Below, in pieces: positions 1 to 9,458 of a DNA stretch of 64,000 nucleotides. The DNA is from Eubacterium sp. CAG:248. GTDB lineage: Bacteria > Bacillota > Clostridia > Lachnospirales > Lachnospiraceae. The notes under the pieces are model-generated. The model was not told the DNA's origin and made no database searches. It saw only the letters and a list, made by a program, of their open reading frames with translations. Both the position numbers and the translations under genes were made by a program. Within the stretch, counting starts at the first letter, position 1. Every line of letters starts with the position of its first letter. The DNA is taken from contig FR886208.1 in NCBI GenBank assembly GCA_000436475.1, positions 28,492-92,491 of the forward strand, written 5' to 3'.

Positions 1-1063
1 GTCTGAACTCATCTACGTTAGGATCTTCAACACCACCATTAAAGAAGAATGTTACATGTGCATACTTCTCTGTTTCAGCAAGACGAAGCTGCTTCTTTCC
101 ATTTGCCGCAAGGAATTCTCCAAATGTATTCTTAATCTCTTCCTTTTTAAAGGCAATAAGCTTGTTAGGAATAGTCTCATCATAGTCCTTAAAGCATACG
201 AATGTAGTTGGAATATATGTTCTTTCAAAGCCTGTGAATTTATCATCACAGAATGCTCTTGTCATCTCTCTTGCTCTGTCAGGTCTGAAGTTAAAGAAGA
301 TAACTGAATCATTCTCCTTTACAACTGATAAAGGCTTTCCATTCTCTGTAATAACTGTAGGAACAACGAACTCATCTGTAACATTCTCTGCATATGAAGC
401 TTCCATAGCTGCTACAGCGCTTTCAGCCTGCTTTCCCTCACCTGTTGTAAGTGAACGGTAAGCCTGTTCAACTCTGTCCCAGTTATTATCTCTATCCATA
501 GCATAGTATCTTCCTGCTAAAGAAGCTACCTTACCAACTCCGATTTCTGCCATCTTTTCTTCAAGCTGTGCCACGAAATCTTTACCAGATGCTGGTGGAG
601 TATCTCTTCCATCAAGGAATGCATGTACATAAACATTAGATACACCATTCTTCTTAGCCATCTCTAAAAGTCCATATACATGTGATATATGACTATGAAC
701 ACCACCACTTGATAAAAGACCAAAAAGATGAAGATCTGAATTATTCTTCTTACAATTCTCCATAGCTGCAAGAAGTTCTTCATTCTTAAAGAAATCGCCA
801 TCTGCAATTGCCTTTGTTATTCTTGTAAGATCCTGATATATTATTCTACCAGCACCTATATTCATATGTCCTACCTCTGAGTTACCCATCTGTCCATCAG
901 GAAGACCTACATAACTGCCAGAAGCATTACCCTTAACAAAAGGATATTCTTTCATCAGCTTATCCATAACAGGAGTGTCTGCCATAGCTATAGCATTGCC
1001 CTCTGTTTTGTCACTTAAACCATAACCATCTAATACCATTAATACAACTGGTTTTTTACTCAT
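1..1063 (-). CDS. gpmI: 2,3-bisphosphoglycerate-independent phosphoglycerate mutase (C-terminus outside window)
   Basis: Interconverts 3- and 2-phosphoglycerate in lower glycolysis, a cytosolic Mn-dependent enzyme of the alkaline phosphatase superfamily. Translation from the ATG at 1063 gives an N-terminal VLMVLDGYG metal-binding segment and GNSEVGH around residue 62, where the family carries its phospho-serine. About 354 of the usual ~510 residues are present; the rest lies beyond base 1. GGAGGATTAAT directly precedes the start. It is the last member of the run gap, pgk, tpiA, gpmI, all on the minus strand. The gap to tpiA is 336 bp with a promoter-like element, so it may have its own transcript. 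Confidence 0.95.
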   Translation of the reverse strand, partial: MSKKPVVLMVLDGYGLSDKTEGNAIAMADTPVMDKLMKEYPFVKGNASGSYVGLPDGQMGNSEVGHMNIGAGRIIYQDLTRITKAIADGDFFKNEELLAAMENCKKNNSDLHLFGLLSSGGVHSHISHVYGLLEMAKKNGVSNVYVHAFLDGRDTPPASGKDFVAQLEEKMAEIGVGKVASLAGRYYAMDRDNNWDRVEQAYRSLTTGEGKQAESAVAAMEASYAENVTDEFVVPTVITENGKPLSVVKENDSVIFFNFRPDRAREMTRAFCDDKFTGFERTYIPTTFVCFKDYDETIPNKLIAFKKEEIKNTFGEFLAANGKKQLRLAETEKYAHVTFFFNGGVEDPNVDEFR

Positions 1064-1399
1064 ATTAATCCTCCATTCTAACGTATACCGGTATCATATA
1101 CTACATGAACCGGAATCGTTGATATCCCATATATGTAGCAAAGCTGCCCAATATACGAATCTAATATCAATATCTTATTTCACTTGTAGTATGATAGCAT
1201 AATTATTTTAAATATGCAATTAATGTTTTACTAATCAAAAAAGAGAACAACCACAAGACATCCGCAAACTGCTATATCTTATGATTGCTCCCAAAAAAGC
1301 TTTTTTGCATTTTTCAAAACCATTTTTAACAAGTTGCTTATTAACAAGCCGCTTATTTAACAAGTTAATCATATTGACCAACTACAATATGTATGGATA
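1064..1399. other. intergenic region tpiA-gpmI
   Basis: No gene is seen here. It holds a candidate minus-strand promoter (1191-1219), a short palindromic AT-rich run with AAAAAAGCTTTTTT near 1291-1304, and a degenerate direct repeat of the AACAAG type (about 1328-1365). None of these is a convincing terminator for tpiA. Confidence 0.5.
1191..1219 (-). promoter_or_regulatory. candidate sigma-A promoter for gpmI
   Basis: On the minus strand TTGCAT (1214-1219) and TATCAT (1191-1196) are 17 bp apart, about 130 bp before the gpmI start. The -10 matches consensus at 5 of 6 positions; the -35 is weak. Confidence 0.4.
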
Positions 1400-2152
1400 T
1401 TATGCTCCCTCGTATTTAACTATATCACAGAAATCCGGTCTAAGGCTTGCTCCACCAACAAGACCACCATCTATATCTGGTTGTTCAAAAAGCTCTTTAG
1501 CATTAGAAGCATTCACTGAGCCACCATAAAGTATTCTCACCTTAGCGGCTACATCGTCACCATATAGCTCTCTTATATTACATCTTATAGCCTCACATAC
1601 TTCCTGTGCCTGCTTTGATGTTGCAACCCTGCCTGTACCAATAGCCCATATCGGCTCATAAGCAATAACACAATCAGCTGCATCATCAGGCAAAACCTGT
1701 GTAAATGCTGCATTAATCTGCTTTTTTATAAAATCTAACGTGATACCCTCTTCTCTTTGCTGGATAGTCTCTCCACAACAGATAATAGGTGTAATACCAT
1801 ATTCTATAGCCTTTCTTACCTTTCTGTTGATACAATCATCATCCTCGCCAAAGTACTGTCTTCTTTCTGAATGTCCTAATATCACATATGATACTCCTGA
1901 ATCAACTAACATTCCAGGTGATATCTCCCCAGTAAATGCACCTTTTTCTTCATAATGCATGTTCTCTGCACCAACTTTAATATCTGTATCCTTAACTGCC
2001 TCAACAACAGGTATTATATCTATCGCCGGAACACAAAACACAACCTCTACATCACTTCCAGCCAACTTATCACGAAGCTTATTTACAAGTCCGACTGCTT
2101 CTTTAGGAGTCATATTCATCTTCCAGTTTCCTGCTACTATCTTCTTTCTCAT
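1400..2152 (-). CDS. tpiA: triosephosphate isomerase
   Basis: Interconverts dihydroxyacetone phosphate and glyceraldehyde 3-phosphate in the cytosol. The 250-residue protein has the normal family length. It shows GNWKMN (Lys11), the ILGHSERR segment with the electrophilic His94, AYEPIWAIGTG with catalytic Glu166 and the mobile loop 6, and the phosphate-binding LYGGSV near the end. ATG at 2152 is preceded by GGAGG about 11 bases upstream. It follows pgk but a strong terminator (2487-2525) separates them, so it is probably transcribed from its own promoter. Confidence 0.97.
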   Translation of the reverse strand: MRKKIVAGNWKMNMTPKEAVGLVNKLRDKLAGSDVEVVFCVPAIDIIPVVEAVKDTDIKVGAENMHYEEKGAFTGEISPGMLVDSGVSYVILGHSERRQYFGEDDDCINRKVRKAIEYGITPIICCGETIQQREEGITLDFIKKQINAAFTQVLPDDAADCVIAYEPIWAIGTGRVATSKQAQEVCEAIRCNIRELYGDDVAAKVRILYGGSVNASNAKELFEQPDIDGGLVGGASLRPDFCDIVKYEGA

Positions 2153-2352
2153 ATTACAACCACGCCTCCATACAATATGTTACTGTTTAACGCAGGGTTT
2201 TATCTTAAATTAATAATAAGATGAGTACTCACCCTTTACCGTATTCTTACATCTAATACACAATATACTCTTTCTTCAACTCTGCACAGTAACTATAATA
2301 CATTCATAACAAATATATAAAAATTATTAAGAATGCTTATTAAGATATATGA

Positions 2353-2361
2353 ATTATATCA
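2353..2361 (-). promoter_or_regulatory. extended -10 promoter for tpiA
   Basis: Minus-strand TGATATAAT is a perfect extended -10 (TGn followed by TATAAT). No good -35 lies upstream, as is usual for extended -10 promoters. It is about 200 bp before tpiA. Confidence 0.45.
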
Positions 2362-2486
2362 TACAAATTTGCAAAAAGCCACTAATAATGTGAATATTTG
2401 AAATAAATACAATATTTATATTCCATTATCGTAACTACATCATATATTGTATTAAGCTGTAGCCAAAATTATGTCTATTTTTGCAC

Positions 2487-2525
2487 AAAAAGGGACTGCA
2501 TATATAATATACGCAGTCCCTTTTT
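2487..2525 (-). terminator. intrinsic terminator after pgk
   Basis: A perfect stem AGGGACTGC / GCAGTCCCT with a 13-base AT loop is flanked by A5 and T5 runs, so it can work in both directions. It lies about 65 bp past the pgk stop. Confidence 0.85.
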
Positions 2526-2590
2526 GCCTAATGGTGCAGCACGATTATATGATATAACCATCCTGCTATATGTTTATGTCAGTAAACACA

Positions 2591-3784
2591 TTACTTATCG
2601 TTAGCTGCAACAACACCTGGAAGTTCCTTGCCTTCAAGGAATTCAAGTGATGCACCGCCACCTGTAGAAATATGTGTCATCTTATCGCCAAAGCCAAGGT
2701 TATTAACAGCAGCTGCTGAATCGCCACCACCAATAATTGTAGTAGCATCTGTAAGCTGTGCTAACTCTTCTGCTACTGCGATAGTTCCCTTAGCAAAGTT
2801 AGGGAATTCAAATACACCCATAGGTCCATTCCATACTACTGTCTTGGCATCCTTAAGAGCATCCTTGTAAAGTTCGCATGTCTTTGGTCCAATATCCATA
2901 CCCATATCATCATCTTCCTGGCATCCAGCTTCAACTACATGGAAAGGAGCATCGTTACTGAATTCCTTTGTTACTACTGTATCAATAGGAATAAGCATCT
3001 TAACACCCTTAGCTTCAGCCTTTGCCATCATTTCCTTAGCATAGTCAAGATAATCATCTTCGACTAATGACTGTCCAACGTTGCCGCCGTGAGCCTTCTG
3101 GAATGTATATGACATACCACCACCGATAATAAGAGTATCAACCTTATCAAGAAGGTTATTGATAACTGAAATCTTTGATGAAACCTTTGATCCACCAAGG
3201 ATGGCTACGAAAGGTCTTACTGGATTGTTAACAGCATTTCCAAGGAAATCAATTTCCTTCTGCATAAGATATCCAACTACAGCTGTGTCAACATACTTTG
3301 TAACACCTACGTTAGAGCAATGTGCTCTATGAGCTGTACCAAATGCATCATTAACGAATACATCTGCGATTGATGCAAGATCCTTAGAGAATTCTTCACC
3401 ATTCTTTGTCTCTTCTGCTCTGAAACGTGTATTTTCAAGAAGAATAACATCACCGTTGTTCATAGCTGCAACAGCTGCTCTGGCATTGTCACCAACAACT
3501 GTATCATCTGCTGCAAACTTAACATCCTGTCCAAGAAGCTCTGAAAGTCTCTTAGCTACAGGTGCTAAAGATAAAGTCTTGTCAGCTCCCTTTGGCTTTC
3601 CAAGGTGTGAGCAAAGGATAACCTTTCCACCATCAGCTATTAACTTCTTGATAGTTGGAAGTGCAGCAACAAGACGTGTTTCGTCTGTTATTCTGTCACC
3701 ATCTAAAGGTACATTAAAATCGCATCTGCATAATACTCTCTTGCCATTAACATTAATGTCATCTATTGACTTCTTATTAAGCAT
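2591..3784 (-). CDS. pgk: phosphoglycerate kinase
   Basis: Transfers the acyl phosphate of 1,3-bisphosphoglycerate to ADP. The N-terminal domain shows RVLCRCDFNVPLD and SHLGKPKG (substrate-binding Arg and His), and the C-terminal domain has WNGPMGVFEF and GGGDSAAA for nucleotide binding. The start was set at 3784 (397 residues, MLNKKSID...) because GGAGGATTTGATT directly precedes that ATG; an ATG five codons upstream at 3799 overlaps this ribosome site. It lies downstream of gap, with a hairpin terminator between them. Confidence 0.97.
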   Translation of the reverse strand: MLNKKSIDDINVNGKRVLCRCDFNVPLDGDRITDETRLVAALPTIKKLIADGGKVILCSHLGKPKGADKTLSLAPVAKRLSELLGQDVKFAADDTVVGDNARAAVAAMNNGDVILLENTRFRAEETKNGEEFSKDLASIADVFVNDAFGTAHRAHCSNVGVTKYVDTAVVGYLMQKEIDFLGNAVNNPVRPFVAILGGSKVSSKISVINNLLDKVDTLIIGGGMSYTFQKAHGGNVGQSLVEDDYLDYAKEMMAKAEAKGVKMLIPIDTVVTKEFSNDAPFHVVEAGCQEDDDMGMDIGPKTCELYKDALKDAKTVVWNGPMGVFEFPNFAKGTIAVAEELAQLTDATTIIGGGDSAAAVNNLGFGDKMTHISTGGGASLEFLEGKELPGVVAANDK

Positions 3785-3916
3785 AATCAAATCCTCCATA
3801 ATATTTTTATAATATTATAATTATAAAATGTATATTCTATGCAAAAGTACTTATATATCATCTGCATCTATAAACAGAAATATACATTAATACTTTTTAC
3901 ACAACACACTTATTAA

Positions 3917-3949
3917 AATACCGGAGAATGAATTCTCATCTCCGGTATT
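3917..3949 (-). terminator. hairpin terminator between gap and pgk
   Basis: An 11-bp stem AATACCGGAGA / TCTCCGGTATT with an 11-base loop is followed on the minus strand by TTTTAATA. It may end gap transcription or attenuate read-through into pgk. Confidence 0.6.
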
Positions 3950-3996
3950 ATTAACTAGTTAAACATAATCAACCTTATAGGTATTTCAACCTTTAA

Positions 3997-5028
3997 TTAC
4001 TTGCTTAATTCAGCAAAGTACTTAATTGTTCTAACCATCTGGCTTGTATATGAGTTTTCATTATCATACCAAGAAACAACCTGTACCTGGCAGCCACCAT
4101 TTGGAAGTTCGTTAACCATTGTCTGTGTAGCATCGAATAATGAACCAAATCTCATACCAACGATATCGCTAGATACGATAAGTTCTTCATTGTAACCAAA
4201 GCTTTCTGTTGCAGCAGCCTTCATAGCAGCGTTAACTTCATCAACAGTAACCTTCTTAGCTACAACAGCGTTAAGGATTGTTGTAGAACCTGTAGGTGTA
4301 GGAACTCTCTGTGCAGCTCCGATAAGCTTTCCGTTAAGTTCTGGGATAACAAGACCGATAGCCTTAGCAGCACCTGTTGAGTTAGGAACGATGTTGCAAG
4401 CACCTGCTCTAGATCTTCTTAAGTCACCCTTTCTCTGTGGTCCATCAAGAATCATCTGATCACCTGTGTAAGCATGGATTGTACACATAATACCAGATTC
4501 GATTGTAGCACAATCATTAAGAGCCTTAGCCATAGGAGCTAAGCAGTTTGTTGTACAAGAAGCAGCTGAAATGATATTATCCTCTGCTGTAAGTGTTTCA
4601 TGGTTAACATTGTAAACGATTGTCTTAAGATCGTTACCAGCTGGAGCTGAGATAACTACCTTCTTAGCACCTGCATTGATATGAGCCTGAGCCTTTGCCT
4701 TAGATGTATAGAATCCTGAGCACTCAAGAACTACGTCAACATCAAGTTCACCCCAAGGACAGTTGTTAGCATCTGGCTCCTTGTAGATCTTGATTGTCTT
4801 ACCCTTTACTGTGATTGTACCAGCTTCATCATCAGCTGTTACCTGATCTTCTTCACCAAAGTTAACATATCTTCCCTGTGATGAATCATACTTTAAAAGA
4901 TGAGCTAACATCTTAGGGCTTGTTAAATCATTGATAGCAACAACCTCATAACCCTCTGCACCAAACATCTGTCTGAATGCAAGTCTACCGATACGTCCAA
5001 AACCATTAATCGCAACTTTTACTGACAT
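3997..5028 (-). CDS. gap: glyceraldehyde-3-phosphate dehydrogenase, type I
   Basis: Oxidises glyceraldehyde 3-phosphate to 1,3-bisphosphoglycerate with NAD. The 343-residue protein begins with NGFGRIGR (Rossmann fold). An acidic residue in AINDLTS at about position 34 is typical of NAD rather than NADP preference. The catalytic Cys158 sits in SAASCTTNCLAP, and WYDNENSY is near the end. AGGAGGA precedes the ATG. A well-matched promoter is just upstream, so this is likely the head of the glycolytic run. No cggR-type repressor gene is adjacent. Confidence 0.97.
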   Translation of the reverse strand: MSVKVAINGFGRIGRLAFRQMFGAEGYEVVAINDLTSPKMLAHLLKYDSSQGRYVNFGEEDQVTADDEAGTITVKGKTIKIYKEPDANNCPWGELDVDVVLECSGFYTSKAKAQAHINAGAKKVVISAPAGNDLKTIVYNVNHETLTAEDNIISAASCTTNCLAPMAKALNDCATIESGIMCTIHAYTGDQMILDGPQRKGDLRRSRAGACNIVPNSTGAAKAIGLVIPELNGKLIGAAQRVPTPTGSTTILNAVVAKKVTVDEVNAAMKAAATESFGYNEELIVSSDIVGMRFGSLFDATQTMVNELPNGGCQVQVVSWYDNENSYTSQMVRTIKYFAELSK

Positions 5029-5080
5029 AAAAATAAATCCTCCTAATATAAAGATTGTTAATAAAAAATCAACTAAAGAT

Positions 5081-5109
5081 ATTCTACATAAACTAATTTA
5101 AAATATCAA
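5081..5109 (-). promoter_or_regulatory. sigma-A promoter for gap
   Basis: Minus-strand TTGATA (5104-5109) and TAGAAT (5081-5086) are separated by exactly 17 bp, about 50 bp before the gap start. Confidence 0.6.
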
Positions 5110-5151
5110 GTGTAAATTACTATTTTTTACAAAATATTCTATAAAATATTT

Positions 5152-6852
5152 TTATCTGTTTTTTTGTTCAAGTTCTTCAAGCACACAATCAGCAAGATTA
5201 TTAGCATGATCTGACATTCTTTCAAAGTTAGAAAGTGTATCAAGGAATATGACACCATTAGATGGCTTGCACAAACCTGACGAGAGTCTTTCAATATGCT
5301 TATTACGCAGTTCTTCTTCCATGGCATCTACTTCGTCTTCTATCCTGCATACATTCTCTGCTGCTATACGGCTTAGTTTTTCTCTTGCCTTTACTGCCTC
5401 TGAGAAGCTGACAACCACCTTCTCATAAAGTGCTTTAAGTTCTTCCATGGCATGCTGTGAAAACGTGATGCCATTTTCTATTTTATACTTTGCCAGATCT
5501 GCCATATTCTCAGCATGATCAGACACTCTTTCTATATCTATGATAGCATGAAACAGATTGTTAATCATAAGATGCTGTTCTTCTGTTATCGACAGGTTGT
5601 TTACCTTTATCAGATACTCTGTAAGATACTTCTCATACAGATCAACCTTATGTTCTGTTTCTATAACCTTATCTATCATATCCTGGTCATTGTTAATAAC
5701 TGCCTTAGATGAATACTTTATATTATCAAGAGCAAGATTTCCCATGATGACAACTTCACTAAGTGCCCTGTTAACTGCAACAGATGGCTGTTCTAATATT
5801 CTGTTATCAAAATGTCTTGAAAGCTCAGCCGCATAGCTGTCGCTTGCCTCAAGTGTGGCATTTTCTTCATCCTGTGATTTTTCTCTTATTATCATACCTG
5901 ATAACTTAACAAGCAGCCCGCCAAATGGCATCATGATTGTTGTACATATAATATTGAAAAATGTATGGAACAACGAAATCTCAACACTTGTTATGTTATG
6001 TACCGCAAGTGAAGGTCTTAGAACGAATAATATAAATGCTGCTGTTCCAAATATGACAGCTCCTGCAATATTAAACAGAAGATGCATACATGCTGCTCTT
6101 TTTGCATTTCGTGTTGTACCTGCACTAGATATAATCGCAGTCACACATGAACCGATATTCTGTCCTAATGTTATAAATACTGCTGCATTAGTTGTAACAA
6201 CACCATTAATGGCAAGTGTCTGCAATATGCCCACAGAGGCAGATGAACTCTGTAAAAGTGCTGTAACAATAATACCTATAAGTATACCCAGCAAAGGATT
6301 ACTTCCTACAACCTCAAATGCCTTTGAAAATATAGGTGCATCTGTATATGGTGATATAGATTGTGACATAAAGCTTAAGCCTAAGAACAAAAGACCTATA
6401 CCAACTATAATTTCTCCTACCATTTTCTTCTTTGGTTTTTTACTAAATAAAACAAGAATAGCACCTATTCCTACAAGCAGAGGTGCATAAAACTCTGGCT
6501 TTAACACTTTAACTGCATCACCTAACTGTCCAAGCGAAACAATCCATGCTGTAATGGTTGTACCTATATTAGCACCCATTATAACTCCGACTGCCTGGAC
6601 AAGTGTCATAAGTCCTGCATTAACAAAACCTACAACCATGACTGTAGTAGCACCACTACTCTGAATAATCGCAGTTATAAATGCTCCTACCAGAACCGCC
6701 AGTAATCTGTTTCTGGTCAGATACCCAATAAGCTGTTTCATCTTACTTCCAGCTGACTTCTGCATACCATCGGCCATAATGTTCATTCCATAAAGAAACA
6801 TACCTATGCCGCCTGCAAACATAAACAAATTGCCAACTAACTCAATATCCAC
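5152..6852 (-). CDS. Na/Pi cotransporter family protein with C-terminal PhoU-like domain
   Basis: Membrane phosphate (or anion) transporter of the NptA/PNaS family. Residues 1-310 form about eight hydrophobic segments with the two inverted-repeat signatures of the family, AIIQSSGATT and ALLQSSSASVG. Residues 340-566 are soluble and helical and resemble two PhoU repeats. At 566 residues it matches the bacterial NptA-PhoU fusion architecture. The GTG start at 6852 is preceded by AGGAGAAAAAA. It is monocistronic. TTTACAT repeats upstream suggest possible phosphate control. The direction and exact ion are not readable from sequence. Confidence 0.9.
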   Translation of the reverse strand: MDIELVGNLFMFAGGIGMFLYGMNIMADGMQKSAGSKMKQLIGYLTRNRLLAVLVGAFITAIIQSSGATTVMVVGFVNAGLMTLVQAVGVIMGANIGTTITAWIVSLGQLGDAVKVLKPEFYAPLLVGIGAILVLFSKKPKKKMVGEIIVGIGLLFLGLSFMSQSISPYTDAPIFSKAFEVVGSNPLLGILIGIIVTALLQSSSASVGILQTLAINGVVTTNAAVFITLGQNIGSCVTAIISSAGTTRNAKRAACMHLLFNIAGAVIFGTAAFILFVLRPSLAVHNITSVEISLFHTFFNIICTTIMMPFGGLLVKLSGMIIREKSQDEENATLEASDSYAAELSRHFDNRILEQPSVAVNRALSEVVIMGNLALDNIKYSSKAVINNDQDMIDKVIETEHKVDLYEKYLTEYLIKVNNLSITEEQHLMINNLFHAIIDIERVSDHAENMADLAKYKIENGITFSQHAMEELKALYEKVVVSFSEAVKAREKLSRIAAENVCRIEDEVDAMEEELRNKHIERLSSGLCKPSNGVIFLDTLSNFERMSDHANNLADCVLEELEQKNR

Positions 6853-7205
6853 TTTTTTCTCCTGTCCTGCACATATTATATTTCATGCAATCCTTATAAA
6901 TCTTAATTGCTTAATAAAATTAATGTGCATTTTATGTAAAGAATGTAAAATTACGTTTACATAATAACAATCAAAAGAAATATTTTCAAGAGGTTTAACC
7001 GAAAAAGCATTTTATTACTGTGTATATAAAAAGCACATATTAGCAAACATGCTAATTAACACAATGTATTTTATTAAAAACATTTATTAAAAAAGTATAG
7101 CAAGTACATATCACTATGCTATATTGATTTAATAAACGATTATAAATTCAATAATAACGCATACAGCACAATCATGAGTATAAATGCGTGGAAATGAGGA
7201 TTATT
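6853..7205. other. divergent intergenic region
   Basis: This 353-bp gap separates the transporter (minus) from the PHP gene (plus). It holds TTTACAT repeats near the transporter (6934-6962), a promoter-like pair in the same place, and a perfect ATTAGCA-AACA-TGCTAAT inverted repeat (7039-7056) that could be an operator. No coding sequence was found. Confidence 0.5.
6911..6962 (-). promoter_or_regulatory. candidate promoter and TTTACAT repeats before the Pi transporter
   Basis: On the minus strand two direct copies of TTTACAT (6934-6940 and 6943-6949, 9-bp period) and one inverted copy (6956-6962) precede the gene. TTTACA (6935-6940) with TATTAA (6911-6916) 18 bp away could be the promoter. 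The repeats loosely recall PhoP-type boxes, but the period differs from the known 11 bp. Confidence 0.3.
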
Positions 7206-8036
7206 ATGTGTTTAAGCAATTATAATAACAGACTTTGTGACTATCATCTGCATACTTCCTTTTCATCTGATTCAGACAATCCACCTGAAAATGTAGTCAG
7301 ACAGGCTGTAAAACTTGGATTAAAATCAATATGTTTTACAGACCACAACGACTTTGATTACCCACCTGAAAATGGTGAGGTTATGTTTATGCTTGATTTC
7401 AAGCCCTACGTAGATACTATAACCAGCCTTAAGGAAAAATATTCCCATATTATAGATATTAGTACCGGCGTGGAACAAGGACTCATGCCATCAGTTGCCG
7501 GACGTGTAAACGAATATGATAAAGACTCTGTTCTTGATTTTATCATCGGCTCATCCCATCTTGTATATGGAAATGATCCATACTATGATGAGTTCTGGCA
7601 GAATATATCTGTAAAAGAGGGCATATCAACATACTATGAGGGAATCATTGACTCTCTTAAGGTGTGCAGCAACTTTGATGTATATGGACATCTTGACTAT
7701 ATAGTCCGTTATGCTCCTGGCAAAGATACGGCATATAACTGGAAAGATTACTCAGATTACATAGATACAATACTTCGTATGCTTATAGAAAAGGGTAAAG
7801 GCATAGAGATTAACACATCCGGACTTAAATATGGACTTAAGAATCCTAATCCATGTCCGGATATAATAAAAAGATACCACGAACTTGGTGGTGAAATAAT
7901 CACCACAGGCTCTGATGCCCATAAGACAGAACATATTGCATACAGATTTGACGTTCTTTACGACATTCTTACAAATGCAGGATTCAAATATTATACTATA
8001 TTTAAAAAACGCCAACCTGAATTCATAAGGCTATAA
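7206..8036 (+). CDS. PHP-domain histidinol-phosphatase family hydrolase
   Basis: A metal-dependent phosphoesterase of the HisJ/HisK type, which in histidine synthesis dephosphorylates L-histidinol phosphate. The PHP motifs are present in order: DYHLHTSFSSD, FTDHNDF, GVEQGL, GSSHLV, YGHLDYI and SDAHK. The start was set at the ATG 7206 (276 residues) because AGGA lies five bases upstream; a GTG at 7188 has no such support. No other his genes are nearby, so the substrate is uncertain. Confidence 0.8.
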   Translation: MCLSNYNNRLCDYHLHTSFSSDSDNPPENVVRQAVKLGLKSICFTDHNDFDYPPENGEVMFMLDFKPYVDTITSLKEKYSHIIDISTGVEQGLMPSVAGRVNEYDKDSVLDFIIGSSHLVYGNDPYYDEFWQNISVKEGISTYYEGIIDSLKVCSNFDVYGHLDYIVRYAPGKDTAYNWKDYSDYIDTILRMLIEKGKGIEINTSGLKYGLKNPNPCPDIIKRYHELGGEIITTGSDAHKTEHIAYRFDVLYDILTNAGFKYYTIFKKRQPEFIRL

Positions 8037-8066
8037 TTCTATGTTTACAGCTCAGCAGACAGAATA

Positions 8067-8107
8067 CAGGGGATATCATATCTGATCATTCATCATGATA
8101 GCCCCTG
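8067..8107. terminator. hairpin between convergent genes
   Basis: The stem CAGGGG...CCCCTG is extended inward by TATCAT...ATGATA. It lies between the PHP gene and the convergent cysteine desulfurase. There is no clean T-run, so the terminator role is a guess from position. Confidence 0.4.
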
Positions 8108-8172
8108 CTTACTCTCTATTTGTCCTCTGCTTATTCTCTATTATTCCATATTTATATTTCTGTACTGCTCCA

Positions 8173-9315
8173 TCATACAGCATTGCTTCTTAGTTCCTGC
8201 ACTGCTCTTTTTATACATTCAACACAATAATCACACTCTTTTTTTGTAAGCCCCCTGCCAAGTGTCAGACGTATTGACGACTGTGCTGCTTCATCATCAA
8301 GTCCTATAGCTTTTAGTACGTGAGATGGTCCACCCGAATTACCATGACATGCTGAACCAGCTGATACGCATATTCCATTTTTATCAAGCATTATTACAAG
8401 TTCACCTCCATTTATGCCTGTAAATGCAAAATTCATATTACCTGAAATGCGTTTTTTGTAGTCTCCATTAAGCGTTGAGCCTTTTATTTCCCTTAAAATC
8501 CTGTCAGTTATATAGTTTTTTGTTATATTTTCTTCCTCTATTCTGCTGTCAAGCTTCTCCTGTGCAATTTCTGCTGCTTTTGCAAGTCCCATAATACCTG
8601 CAACATTCTCAGTACCTGAGCGTTTTCCTTTTTCCTGCCCTCCTCCATATATATATGGATTTATATTTGCTGCTTTTGCATACAAAAAGCCTGTGCCCTT
8701 CGCTCCTCCTATTTTATGTGCACTTACGCTAAGATAATCTACCCCAAGCTCCTTTACATTAACAGGTATATGTCCATATGCAGCTACCGCATCCGTATGA
8801 ACAGGTATTGCATATTCCGCCGCTATATTACATACACTTTTTACCGGCTGTATTGTTCCTATTTCATTATTCACAAGCATTACTGATATAAGCTTTGTAT
8901 CATCACGTATTTTCGATATAAGATCATCGGTATTAATAATCCCATTTTTATCAGTTTTAATATAATCCACATCACAGCCCCTTTTCTTAAGCTGTATACA
9001 TTTATTAATAACAGCTGGATGTTCTATAGCACTTACAATAATATGCGCACTGTCTGATTCCGTTGCTGATTCTGCTGCCGATTCAAGAACCCAGTTATCA
9101 CTTTCAGTCCCGCCTGACGTAAAAAAAATATCATCCGGACATGCCCCTATAGTCTCAGCTATGCTCTTTCTTGCTTCTTCTACTGCTATTTTGTTCATTC
9201 TGCCTATTTTATATATAGAAGATGGATTGCCAAAGTTATCCACCATATAATTTATCATCACTTTACGGACTTCTGGAAGAAGCGGAGTTGTTGCTGCATT
9301 ATCAAGATATAACAT
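8173..9315 (-). CDS. cysteine desulfurase (NifS/IscS-like)
   Basis: A PLP enzyme that moves sulfur from cysteine to an enzyme persulfide for Fe-S cluster or tRNA thiolation. Seen are YLDNAATTP at the N-terminus, HTDAVAAYG, the PLP-lysine segment SAHKIGG, GGGQEKGKRSGTENV, and the active-site Cys in SAGSACHGNSG. The start was placed at ATG 9315 (380 residues, MLYLDNAATT), the usual family N-terminus with GGAAAG six bases upstream. ATG 9333 is a workable alternative, and a TTG at 9351 is in frame. No iscU- or thiI-like gene adjoins it, so the sulfur acceptor is unknown. Confidence 0.9.
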   Translation of the reverse strand: MLYLDNAATTPLLPEVRKVMINYMVDNFGNPSSIYKIGRMNKIAVEEARKSIAETIGACPDDIFFTSGGTESDNWVLESAAESATESDSAHIIVSAIEHPAVINKCIQLKKRGCDVDYIKTDKNGIINTDDLISKIRDDTKLISVMLVNNEIGTIQPVKSVCNIAAEYAIPVHTDAVAAYGHIPVNVKELGVDYLSVSAHKIGGAKGTGFLYAKAANINPYIYGGGQEKGKRSGTENVAGIMGLAKAAEIAQEKLDSRIEEENITKNYITDRILREIKGSTLNGDYKKRISGNMNFAFTGINGGELVIMLDKNGICVSAGSACHGNSGGPSHVLKAIGLDDEAAQSSIRLTLGRGLTKKECDYCVECIKRAVQELRSNAV

Positions 9316-9458
9316 AGAATTCTTTCCGTGCATATAATCGCACTTTTCCAATATATTTATAATATTATATTCATCCAGTGCATACTATGTTAAAGATTAA
9401 TATGGATTAATGTGACATCTGCCCATATATCAAAGCAAAAATATAAACTGGAGGCTGC

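Larger units (their letters stand above)
2153..2590. other. intergenic region pgk-tpiA
   Basis: This 438-bp gap contains the pgk terminator (2487-2525) and an extended -10 element facing tpiA (2353-2361). The rest is very AT-rich and shows no coding sequence on either strand. Confidence 0.6.
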
